The notes below the pieces were generated by a model. That model worked only from the letters and a program-made list of their open reading frames with translations, made no database searches and was not told the DNA's origin. From JBBPYC01 sp038200275 (lineage in GTDB: Bacteria; Pseudomonadota; Gammaproteobacteria; Burkholderiales; Burkholderiaceae_C): a DNA stretch of 27,891 nucleotides. The stretch is taken from positions 1 through 27,891 of the forward strand of contig JBBPYC010000065.1 in the NCBI GenBank assembly GCA_038200275.1. The letters run 5' to 3'. Shown piece by piece: positions 8,596 through 15,707 of this stretch. Numbering within the stretch: the stretch's first letter is position 1; each line of letters starts with the position of its first letter. A program made the position numbers and the translations under genes.

Positions 8596-8657
8596 GGTTG
8601 ATGAAACGAACCTCGCAGGGGCCGTGCCGCTGCTGCATCCAACTATGTTTTTTGTAG

Positions 8658-8677
8658 CGCATTCCGTACGGAATGCG
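8658..8677. promoter_or_regulatory. Perfect 20-bp palindrome, probable operator of the acylase-Bug unit
   Basis: CGCATTCCGTACGGAATGCG is a perfect palindrome 77 bases upstream of the acylase ATG, in the gap between the acylase and LysR genes. The TTCC-N4-GGAA core resembles operators of dimeric repressors or activators such as IclR- or TetR-type proteins. No gene of those families lies in the window, so the partner is unknown. Confidence 0.55.
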
Positions 8678-8785
8678 GGCGCCTGCGCATGATTTTGCAT
8701 AAAAAACCGGGGCGTGGGGCGTTTTTGATGGGAGTCGGCGCGCTTGGCCGATGGGCCGGATTGCATCAAGCGGTGCCGCGCCGCG

Positions 8786-9697
8786 TCAGGCTTCTGCGCC
8801 CCAGTCCGACACACCGCGCCAACGTGCATCCAGCCAGTCGACGAACGATCGCACCTTGGGCGACGCATGCCGGTGCCGCGGATACAACGCCGACAGTTGA
8901 ATCGACGGCGCGCTCCACTCGGTCAGCAACGGCCGAAGCCGTTCCTGCCGCAGCGCATCACCGATGATGAAAGTCGGCAGCAGCGCGATGCCCGCATGTT
9001 CGATTGCGGCGTTCATCAACGCCTCGCCGTTGTTCGACCACATCACGCAGCCGACCATGTAAGACCGCTCGCCGTTCGGACCATTGAGCCGCCACATGTG
9101 CCCCGATTCCTGCCAGCCGTAATGCAGGCAGCGATGGTGCTTGAGTTCGTCGGGATGAGAGGGCGCCCCATGCGTTTCGAGATAGGCCGGGGACGCGCAG
9201 ACCACCAACGGGATCGTCGCGATCGGCCGCACCACCAAGCTCGTGAACACCTGCTCCGCGCCAATGCGCAGCGTGACATCAAAACCTTCTTCGATGGGAT
9301 CGACGAAACGGTCGTTCAGCACCAGCTCGACGTGCACCTCGGGCCAGTCGGCCATGTAGCGCGCTACCGCGCCGGCCAGGTGCAAGGTGCCGAACGTCAT
9401 CGGTGCGTTCACGCGCAGCCGGCCGGCTGGCTTGGCCTGCAGTTCGCCGACCGATGCGACCGCGTCATCGAACTCGCCGAGCACCCGCAGGCTGCGCGCA
9501 TAAAAGGCCTGACCCGCTTCCGTTGGCGTGACTTGCCGGGTACTGCGGCGCAGCAGCTGCGTGCCGAGCGACCCTTCCAGCGCAATCACCGCCTTGTTCA
9601 CGACCGAGCGCGACACACCCAGCATGCGCGCAGCGGCCGCGAAGCCGCCCGCTTCGATGACGGTGGTGAATGCGCGCAGGCTCTCGATGCGGTCCAT
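8786..9697 (-). CDS. LysR-family transcriptional regulator
   Basis: The 303-residue protein has the N-terminal winged helix-turn-helix of LysR regulators (MDRIESLRAFTTVIE, then FAAAARMLGVSRSVVNKAVIALEG and LLRRSTRQVTPTEAG within the first 70 residues), followed by a periplasmic-binding-protein-like effector domain. I place the start at ATG 9697, where the family normally begins; upstream in-frame sequence has no homologous character. It is divergent from pirin 1 with a 143-bp shared gap that contains a GTCGC/GCGAC operator candidate (9714-9746), and a near-copy lies before pirin 2. It therefore probably controls itself and the pirin units. The effector is unknown; a quinone, flavonoid or aromatic compound would fit its neighbours (inference). 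Confidence 0.93.
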   Translation of the reverse strand: MDRIESLRAFTTVIEAGGFAAAARMLGVSRSVVNKAVIALEGSLGTQLLRRSTRQVTPTEAGQAFYARSLRVLGEFDDAVASVGELQAKPAGRLRVNAPMTFGTLHLAGAVARYMADWPEVHVELVLNDRFVDPIEEGFDVTLRIGAEQVFTSLVVRPIATIPLVVCASPAYLETHGAPSHPDELKHHRCLHYGWQESGHMWRLNGPNGERSYMVGCVMWSNNGEALMNAAIEHAGIALLPTFIIGDALRQERLRPLLTEWSAPSIQLSALYPRHRHASPKVRSFVDWLDARWRGVSDWGAEA

Positions 9698-9713
9698 CGT
9701 GGGTCTCGTTTCA

Positions 9714-9746
9714 TTGTCGCCCGCGCAGCGACGCAATGTCGCCGCT
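9714..9746. promoter_or_regulatory. Probable LysR operator, site 1 (LysR/pirin 1 intergenic)
   Basis: This 33-bp stretch has alternating inverted half-sites: GTCGC (9716-9720), seven bases, GCGAC (9728-9732), five bases, GTCGC (9738-9742). By my alignment 28 of 33 bases recur at 12048-12080, upstream of pirin 2. A dyad in the divergent gap next to a LysR gene is where such regulators normally bind. Confidence 0.6.
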
Positions 9747-9840
9747 TTGGGGTCTTGTGCAGGGCGGGGGCGCGGCCCAAACTGCGGGTCATCGATTGGC
9801 CTTGTCCGCTTTCGCAACCCACCGGAGATTTTTTCGCATC

Positions 9841-10557
9841 ATGCTTGAAACCCGCACCGCACTCGAGACCCGCCGCGCCGAAGACCGTGGCCGCGCCGAC
9901 TTCGGCTGGCTCGACAGCCGCCACACGTTTTCGTTCGGCCACTACCACGATCTGCAGCACATGGGCTTCGGCCCACTGCGCGTGATCAACGAAGACCGCG
10001 TGCACCCGGGCCGCGGCTTCGACACGCATGCGCACAACGACATGGAGATCCTGTCGTACGTGATCGACGGCGAACTTGCGCACAAGGACAGCATCGGCAC
10101 CGGCTCGGTGATCCGGCCCGGCGACCTGCAGCGCATGACGGCCGGCACCGGCGTGCGGCACAGCGAGTTCAATGCGTCGCAGACCGCGCCCGTGCATTTC
10201 CTGCAGATCTGGATCCTGCCCGAGCGGCGCGGCCTGGCGCCAGGTTATGAGCAGAAGTCGTTCTCACACGAGGACAAGGCGGGCGCGCTGCGCCTGATCG
10301 GCTCGCGCGATGGCCGGGACGGATCGGTCACGATCCATCAGGACGTGAGCCTGTACGCAACAGTGTTGACCGAAGGCCAGCGCGTGATCCATGAACTGGC
10401 AGACGACCGCAAGGCCTGGATTCAGGTCGTGCGCGGTGAGGTGCGGGTCGGCGACATGCAATTGAAAGCGGGTGACGGCGCAGCGCTGACTGGTGCGGCC
10501 TCCATCTCGATCGAAGGCGCGAGCGACGCGGAAGTGCTGTTGTTCGACATGGTGTGA
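9841..10557 (+). CDS. Pirin family protein 1 (YhhW-type bicupin)
   Basis: The 238-residue protein has the pirin layout. An N-terminal cupin carries the metal ligands His63 and His65 (HAHND) and His107 and Glu109 (RHSEF), and a second degenerate cupin follows. It is the length of E. coli YhhW, which shows quercetin 2,3-dioxygenase activity in vitro, so a metal-dependent oxygenase or redox-sensing function is possible; the physiological role of bacterial pirins is mostly unknown. The ATG at 9841 has GGAG at 9824-9827, rather far (13 bases). It is transcribed divergently from the LysR gene, and the operator candidate lies between them. Two further pirins lie downstream. Confidence 0.92.
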   Translation: MLETRTALETRRAEDRGRADFGWLDSRHTFSFGHYHDLQHMGFGPLRVINEDRVHPGRGFDTHAHNDMEILSYVIDGELAHKDSIGTGSVIRPGDLQRMTAGTGVRHSEFNASQTAPVHFLQIWILPERRGLAPGYEQKSFSHEDKAGALRLIGSRDGRDGSVTIHQDVSLYATVLTEGQRVIHELADDRKAWIQVVRGEVRVGDMQLKAGDGAALTGAASISIEGASDAEVLLFDMV

Positions 10558-10763
10558 AGCGTTTGCCGACGCGCGCTCAGGCAGCTGCTGCGGACAGAGC
10601 CATCGACCAACATCCGATCGATCGGCGACGCCGCGGGCATGGCCTGGGCGTCGGCCGGGCGATCGCCGCATTCGGCAGCGAACGCCTCGGCCGCTTCCAC
10701 CATTTGGTGGCCCGTGGCCACACCGCTCAGGCCGTTCGCTGCGGCTCGGCGCAATACACATCG

Positions 10764-10767
10764 GGAG
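10764..10767 (+). promoter_or_regulatory. Ribosome binding site fixing the GTG start of the DUF5996 gene
   Basis: GGAG seven bases before GTG 10775. There is no nearby ATG in frame, so this box decides the start. The preceding 10558-10763 holds no gene I can support. Confidence 0.65.
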
Positions 10768-10774
10768 TTCGAAA

Positions 10775-11749
10775 GTGACCAACGCAACCAACGCAACCAA
10801 CGCAGCGAACCAGTCCGCGTCCGACTGGCCGGCGCTGCCCTACGCCGACTGGCGCGAGACCTGCACCGCGTTGCATCTGTACACGCAGATCGTCGGCAAG
10901 TACCGGCTGGCGCACACGCCCTGGTTGAATCATTCGTGGCATGCCACGCTGTACGTCGATGCGCGCGGGCTCACCACCTCGTTGATTCCGGACGACATGG
11001 GGCCGATCGAAGTACAGTTCGACCTGTACGCACATCGGGTGCTGGCCGAGGCGCCCGGACAGCCCAGCGCCAGCTTCGTGCTGGAGCCGATGTCGGTGGC
11101 CGAGTTTCACAAGCGCTTCATCGCATTGATCGAAAGCGTCGGCGGCCACGCGGCGTTTCACGGCCGCCCGAACGAGGTGCCCGACGCCGTGGACTTCCAA
11201 GACGACCACAAGCCCCGGCCGTACGACGCCGATGCGGTCGAGCGCTTTCACCGTGTGGTGTTGTCGAGCCACCGTGTGCTGCAGCGGTTTCGCAGCGGGT
11301 TCATCGGCAAGGCCAGTCCTGTGCATCTGTTTTGGGGCAGCTTCGATCTGGCCGTCACACGGTTTTCCGGCCGCACTGCGCCTGCGCATCCGGGCGGCGT
11401 GCCGGCCTTGCCAGACGACGTCACGCGGGAGGCCTACAGCCATGAAGTGTCGTCCGCCGGTTTCTGGCCCGGCGGCGGCCCGGTCGACGAGCCGGCGTTT
11501 TATTCGTACGCCTATCCGACGCCGGACGGCTTCGCCGAAGTAGCCGTCGAGCCCGCGCAGGCACGCTACAGCAAGGAGGCCGGCGAGTTCATCCTGCCCT
11601 ACGAAGCGGTGCGCAACGCAAGCGACCCCGAGCAGACGCTGATGTCGTTTCTGACCAGCACTTACGACGCGGCGGCACGGCTCGGGGACTGGGACCGCTC
11701 GGCAATCGAATGCGCAATTGGCGAGCCGCTGGTTCCGAGGCCGATTTGA
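10775..11749 (+). CDS. DUF5996 family protein
   Basis: The 324-residue protein matches the DUF5996 family as I remember it: WPALPYADWRETCTALHLYTQIVGK at the start, WLNHSWHATLYV, a central HLFWGSFDLAVTRFSGR and a late FWPGGG. It is predicted to be soluble with no signal peptide or membrane segment. The function of the family is not known, so none is assigned. GTG 10775 is the start because of the GGAG box. Residues 2-10 are three copies of TNA, encoded by a 9-bp tandem repeat. It follows pirin 1 by 217 bases on the same strand and may or may not share its promoter. Confidence 0.85.
   Translation: MTNATNATNAANQSASDWPALPYADWRETCTALHLYTQIVGKYRLAHTPWLNHSWHATLYVDARGLTTSLIPDDMGPIEVQFDLYAHRVLAEAPGQPSASFVLEPMSVAEFHKRFIALIESVGGHAAFHGRPNEVPDAVDFQDDHKPRPYDADAVERFHRVVLSSHRVLQRFRSGFIGKASPVHLFWGSFDLAVTRFSGRTAPAHPGGVPALPDDVTREAYSHEVSSAGFWPGGGPVDEPAFYSYAYPTPDGFAEVAVEPAQARYSKEAGEFILPYEAVRNASDPEQTLMSFLTSTYDAAARLGDWDRSAIECAIGEPLVPRPI
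10778..10804 (+). repeat. Three tandem 9-bp units at the start of the DUF5996 gene
   Basis: ACCAACGCA is repeated three times without mismatch, encoding (Thr-Asn-Ala)x3. Because the unit is a multiple of three, a gain or loss of copies would not shift the frame. Confidence 0.85.
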
Positions 11750-12047
11750 TTCGGCCATTGATCGGCACAACCAGTCGGCAATCGAACGGGAGCAATTCTT
11801 ACGAGTTCCAGGCAGGACGAGGATTGGCGGCGCTCCATCGCTGCCTGGACGGTCCGTCTTCTTTGGGGCGACGCAGATCCTGCAAGCGGAGCGTGATTGC
11901 AGTCGCAGTCACTACCTTGTTGACGACCAAGCGCGACCCATTCGTCTCGCGCACGGAGGCCGCGACGCTGCGGGCATCAGGCCCTGATGATGGATGCGCA
12001 AAGACGCTCGAAACAGTCCGCCCCTCAGAACATTTGCTTCCTCGGCG
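11750..12047. other. Intergenic stretch without a recognisable gene
   Basis: Between the DUF5996 gene and pirin 2 there are 440 bases. The reading frames here are short, encode nothing I recognise and lack ribosome binding sites. The only structure I see is the operator-like site at 12048-12080 just after this stretch. Confidence 0.5.
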
Positions 12048-12080
12048 TTGTCACCCGAGCGACGACGCACTGTCGCCGCT
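12048..12080. promoter_or_regulatory. Probable LysR operator, site 2 (upstream of pirin 2)
   Basis: This 33-bp stretch matches 9714-9746 at 28 positions by eye. It keeps CGAC (12063-12066), five bases, GTCG (12072-12075), with the first half-site degraded to GTCAC. It ends 109 bases before the pirin 2 start codon, a plausible activator position. Confidence 0.55.
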
Positions 12081-12189
12081 CGCACCGCTTGTGTCCGGTG
12101 GTGGACAACCCCAACTTCTCCAATGAACGCTTCATCACCAAACGCGAAGCAAAGCGTGCCTCGCCCATCACCGAAACAAGGAATTCACC

Positions 12190-13089
12190 ATGAAAAAGAC
12201 CGTTGCCAGCATCCACAGCGCGCCGCGCGGCCATTGGGTCGGCGACGGTTTTCCGGTGCGCACGCTGTTTTCTCACGACCGTCATGCACAGGCACTGAGC
12301 CCGTTTCTGATGCTGGACCATGCGGGTCCGGCCACGTTCGATCCGACCACGCAGCCGCGCGGCGTCGGCACGCATCCGCACCGCGGCTTCGAGACCGTGA
12401 CGATCGTCTATCAGGGCGAGGTCGCGCATCGCGACTCGACCGGCTCGGGCGGCACGATCGGGCCCGGCGATGTGCAGTGGATGACGGCCGCGTCCGGCAT
12501 CCTGCACGACGAGTTCCATTCGCCAGCGATGACAGCGCGCGGCGGCACGCTCGAAATGGTGCAGCTCTGGGTGAACCTGCCGGCCAAGCACAAGATGGCG
12601 CCGCCCAAGTACCAGGCGTTGCTGGACAAGGACATCCCCACGATGCCGCTGCCCGCCGAAGCCGGCACGCTGCGCGTGATCGCGGGCGACTACGCGGGTC
12701 AGCACGGCGCGGCCACCACCCACACGCCGCTCGACGTCTGGGACGTGCGCCTCACCCGCGGCCATGCGGCCGACTTCACGTTCGCAGCAGGCCGCACACT
12801 CGCGCTGGTCGTGCTGCACGGCAGCGTGGTCGTGAACGGCGAACAAACCGTGCGGGCCTCGCAGTTCGCGCTGCTGGACCGCGCAGGCAGCGACGTTCGC
12901 GTGCAGGCGCAGGACGATGACGTCGTCCTGCTGGTGCTCAGCGGCGAGCCGATCGATGAGCCGGTGGTTGGATACGGGCCGTTCGTGATGAACGACGAGG
13001 CCGGCATCCGCCAGGCGATCGCCGACTTCAACAGCGGGCGTTTTGGCGACCTTGCGGCGCCGGGTGCTGCTTCGGCGCCAGTCGCTTGA
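12190..13089 (+). CDS. Pirin family protein 2
   Basis: The 299-residue bicupin has the pirin metal site: His62 and His64 in THPHRGFET and His106 and Glu108 in LHDEF. The C-terminal pirin domain carries LVLSGEPIDEPVVGYGPFVMN, the signature seen in larger pirins. ATG 12190 is preceded by AAGGA with seven bases of spacing. It is the first gene of a likely unit with pirin 3 (77-base gap) and the FMN reductase, and the LysR-operator-like site lies upstream. A role in oxidising or sensing aromatic or quinone compounds is inferred from family precedent only. Confidence 0.93.
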   Translation: MKKTVASIHSAPRGHWVGDGFPVRTLFSHDRHAQALSPFLMLDHAGPATFDPTTQPRGVGTHPHRGFETVTIVYQGEVAHRDSTGSGGTIGPGDVQWMTAASGILHDEFHSPAMTARGGTLEMVQLWVNLPAKHKMAPPKYQALLDKDIPTMPLPAEAGTLRVIAGDYAGQHGAATTHTPLDVWDVRLTRGHAADFTFAAGRTLALVVLHGSVVVNGEQTVRASQFALLDRAGSDVRVQAQDDDVVLLVLSGEPIDEPVVGYGPFVMNDEAGIRQAIADFNSGRFGDLAAPGAASAPVA

Positions 13090-13166
13090 TGCCGGGCGCA
13101 AGCCCGGCGCGACAAAGCCCCGACTTATTGTTCCAATCAACGCGACTCAATTCCGGAGACACAGAC

Positions 13167-14069
13167 ATGAGCGTTCTTCCAGCCAATCAACCCGAAGACG
13201 GCGCGCCCGCCGGCCCGGCCGCCCTGCGCATCGAATCGAAGCCAAAGGACCTGGGCAGCTTCACGGTGCGGCGCGTGCTGCCCGCACCCGACCGGCGCAT
13301 GGTCGGCCCGTTCATCTTCTTCGACCACATGGGACCGGCCGAATTTCCGCCGGGCGAAGGCATTGTGGTGCGGCCGCACCCGCACATCGGGCTGGCCACC
13401 ATCACCTATCTGTTCGAAGGCGAAATCATGCACCGCGACAGCCTGGGCGTGGTGCAGCCGATCCGTGCGGGCGCCGTCAACTTCATGAAGGCTGGCCGGG
13501 GCATCGTGCATTCGGAGCGGGCCGGTGACGATCTCGACACCCACTCGAAACTGCACGGCATCCAGTCCTGGATGGCGCTGCCCGATGCGCGGCAAGAAGA
13601 CGAACCCAGCTTCGATCACTACCCGGCGGATGCGCTGCCGCAGTTCGCGCAGGGCGACGTCACCGTGCGGGTGATCATCGGCGAAGCCTGGGGCAAACGG
13701 TCGCCGGTGCGCGCCGACGGCCGCATGCTGTATCTGGAATGCCAGATGCCGGCCGGATCGAGCATCGAGGTGCCGTCGACCTACCCCGAGCTGGCCGCTT
13801 ACGTCGTGAGTGGCAACGCACGCATCGACGCGGAAGATTGCACCGAAGGCACGATGCTGGTCGCGCAAGACGGCCAACCGCTGCGCATTAAGGCGACCGA
13901 GCCAAGCCGCGTGATGGTGATCGGCGGCGAGCCGGTTGGCGAGCGGCATATCTGGTGGAACTTCGTCTCCAGCAGCAAGGCGCGCATCGAGCAAGCCCAG
14001 GCCGACTGGAAGGCGAATCGCTTCCCCCACGTGCCGGGCGAGACCGAATTCATCCCGCTGCCCGACTGA
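13167..14069 (+). CDS. Pirin family protein 3
   Basis: The 300-residue bicupin has His71 and His73 (RPHPHIG) and His115 and Glu117 (VHSER) as the expected metal ligands, and GGEPVGERHIWWNFVSSS in the C-terminal domain, typical of the larger pirin subfamily. ATG 13167 has GGAG at 13155-13158, eight bases upstream; an in-frame extension to 13086 overlaps the previous stop region and has no support. It differs clearly in sequence from pirins 1 and 2, so the three genes are not a recent tandem duplication. The next gene, an FMN reductase, starts 61 bases on. Confidence 0.93.
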   Translation: MSVLPANQPEDGAPAGPAALRIESKPKDLGSFTVRRVLPAPDRRMVGPFIFFDHMGPAEFPPGEGIVVRPHPHIGLATITYLFEGEIMHRDSLGVVQPIRAGAVNFMKAGRGIVHSERAGDDLDTHSKLHGIQSWMALPDARQEDEPSFDHYPADALPQFAQGDVTVRVIIGEAWGKRSPVRADGRMLYLECQMPAGSSIEVPSTYPELAAYVVSGNARIDAEDCTEGTMLVAQDGQPLRIKATEPSRVMVIGGEPVGERHIWWNFVSSSKARIEQAQADWKANRFPHVPGETEFIPLPD

Positions 14070-14130
14070 GTGCGCGCACGCCCGGCGCTGCAACCAAGCG
14101 CCTGCGCTTCACCGAAAAAAACAACGCTCC

Positions 14131-14736
14131 ATGTCCGCGAAATCCTCCATCCTCGTCATCGCCGGCAGCGAACGCACCGGCTCGATCAATCTGCGCCTTG
14201 CACGCCATGCCGCCCGGCGGCTCGAAGCCGACAGCCACACGGCCAACGTGTTCAGCCTGCGCGACCTCGCGCTGCCGATCTACGACGGCGACATCCAGGC
14301 CGCCACCGGCGTGCCCGCGTCCGTGCAGCGCCTGCGCCAGGCCATCGTGGACAGCGACGGCATGCTGCTCGTCACGCCCGAGTACAACGGCTTTCCGACG
14401 CCGCTGTTGATCAACGCGTTCGACTGGTTGTCCCGCCTGGCGGCGGACGGTGGGCAGCCAAGCGGGCTGGAAGCCACCACGAGCAAGCCGGTCGCCGTGA
14501 TGTCGGCCTCACAGGGTCCGGCCGGCGGCCTGCGCGCGCTGAACCACCTGCGCCAGTTCATGCAGATGCAGTTGGCGGCAATCGTGGTGCCGCAACAGTT
14601 CGGGCTCGGCGGCGCCAACGACGCCTTCGATGCGCAAGGGGCGTTGAAGGACGAGCGAGCGGCGCAGATGGTAGGCGGTGTGCTGGCGGCACTGGTGCGA
14701 CTGGCTGGGGCGCTCAGGGAAGCATCTGCGCATTGA
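14131..14736 (+). CDS. NADPH-dependent FMN reductase (ChrR/azoreductase-like flavodoxin fold)
   Basis: The 201-residue protein has the NADPH-dependent FMN reductase fold. AGSERTGSIN (residues 11-20) is the FMN phosphate loop, and TPEYNGFPTPLLINAFDWLSR near residues 86-106 is the conserved PEYN segment that contacts flavin. Relatives reduce quinones, chromate or azo dyes with NAD(P)H, often by two electrons, which protects against quinone redox cycling. ATG 14131 was chosen because the family starts just ahead of this loop; the Shine-Dalgarno is weak. Placement after two pirins under a presumed LysR promoter suggests a quinone or aromatic stress response (inference). Confidence 0.9.
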   Translation: MSAKSSILVIAGSERTGSINLRLARHAARRLEADSHTANVFSLRDLALPIYDGDIQAATGVPASVQRLRQAIVDSDGMLLVTPEYNGFPTPLLINAFDWLSRLAADGGQPSGLEATTSKPVAVMSASQGPAGGLRALNHLRQFMQMQLAAIVVPQQFGLGGANDAFDAQGALKDERAAQMVGGVLAALVRLAGALREASAH

Positions 14737-14912
14737 TCCTGCCGACGCAGCGCGACGGCGTTCGTCAAGCGTCAGACAACGGCTTTCGTTCGATTGCCCA
14801 CGCAGCGAGGTCATGCGCCCACACGGCAGGTAGCTCGCTCAATTTCACGGACACCATGCGCTCCCGGCTGAGGTAGGCTTCCAGCCCATCAACCACCGAA
14901 GGGAGATCGCCC

Positions 14913-15683
14913 ATGAGCGAGCGCAAAGTTTGCATCGTCACCGGCTCGTCGTCTGGCATCGGCGCCGCCACCGCCCGGCTCTACGCGAGTCGCGGCTGGG
15001 ACGTGGTAATCAACTATTCGCGCGAAGCCGCACCCGCCGAAGCGGTGGCCGAGGCGTGCAAAGCGCTGGGTGCGGAAGTCCTGGTCGTCAAAGCCGACGT
15101 ATCGGCGGATGCCGATTGCCGCCGGCTGGCTGCGGAAGTCGACGCTCGCTTCCGTCGTGCCGACGTGCTGGTCAACAATGCGGGCACCACCAAGTTCGTG
15201 CCGCTGAAAGACCTAGACGGCCTGGACGCGGAAGATTTTCAGCGTATCTACGCCGTCAACGTGATCGGCGCCTATCAGATGAGCCGCGCGCTGGCCCCGC
15301 TGCTGCAGCGCAGCACGGGTGCGGCCGGCATCGTCAACATCTCGTCGATCGCGGGCAGCATGGGCAGGGGTTCTTCGCTTGCCTACATCGCGAGCAAAGG
15401 CGCGCTGAATGGCCTGACGGCCGGCCTGGCCCGCGCGCTCGGGCCGGCGATCCGGGTCAACGCGATCGCACCGGGTTTGGTCGAGACGCCGTGGCTGCAG
15501 CAGGGGCTGGGTGCGGAGCGCTACGAACAGGCGGTGCAAGGCTACAAAGAAACTGCTGCGCTGGACGCCGTGCTGACGCCGGAGGATGTGGCCGAAGCGG
15601 CGTGGTGGCTCGGCGCCGGTGCGGCCAAGACGACGGGTGAAGTGCTGTTGGTGGACGCGGGGCTGAGGCTGACGCGAGGCTGA
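14913..15683 (+). CDS. SDR family oxidoreductase (classical short-chain dehydrogenase)
   Basis: The 256-residue protein has TGSSSGIG (10-17) for cofactor binding, NNAG (88-91), a catalytic Ser145 in VNISSIAG and Tyr158-xxx-Lys162 in YIASK. It should interconvert an alcohol and a ketone, or reduce a double bond, with NAD(P)(H). Asn34 and Arg37 after the second strand (VVINYSREA) hint at NADP(H), but this is uncertain. ATG 14913 has a GGGAGA box with good spacing. It is the first gene of a tight unit: the Rieske oxygenase starts 24 bases after its stop and the GrdB-like gene follows. It may process the oxygenase product or supply its substrate (inference). The gap from the FMN reductase is 176 bases, so it may have its own promoter. 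Confidence 0.93.
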   Translation: MSERKVCIVTGSSSGIGAATARLYASRGWDVVINYSREAAPAEAVAEACKALGAEVLVVKADVSADADCRRLAAEVDARFRRADVLVNNAGTTKFVPLKDLDGLDAEDFQRIYAVNVIGAYQMSRALAPLLQRSTGAAGIVNISSIAGSMGRGSSLAYIASKGALNGLTAGLARALGPAIRVNAIAPGLVETPWLQQGLGAERYEQAVQGYKETAALDAVLTPEDVAEAAWWLGAGAAKTTGEVLLVDAGLRLTRG

Positions 15684-15696
15684 TTGCGAAACCGCT

Positions 15697-15700
15697 GGAG
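15697..15700 (+). promoter_or_regulatory. Ribosome binding site fixing the TTG start of the Rieske oxygenase
   Basis: GGAG seven bases before TTG 15708. That start gives an N-terminus of the form xxFxxNAWYVA expected for VanA-like oxygenases. Confidence 0.75.
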
Positions 15701-15707
15701 ATCGACT

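Noticed and set aside
10422..10796. Minus-strand frame across the pirin 1 - DUF5996 gap
   Set aside because: Its codons in the gap look somewhat coding-like, but it runs antisense through the end of pirin 1, has no ribosome binding site and resembles no family known to me.
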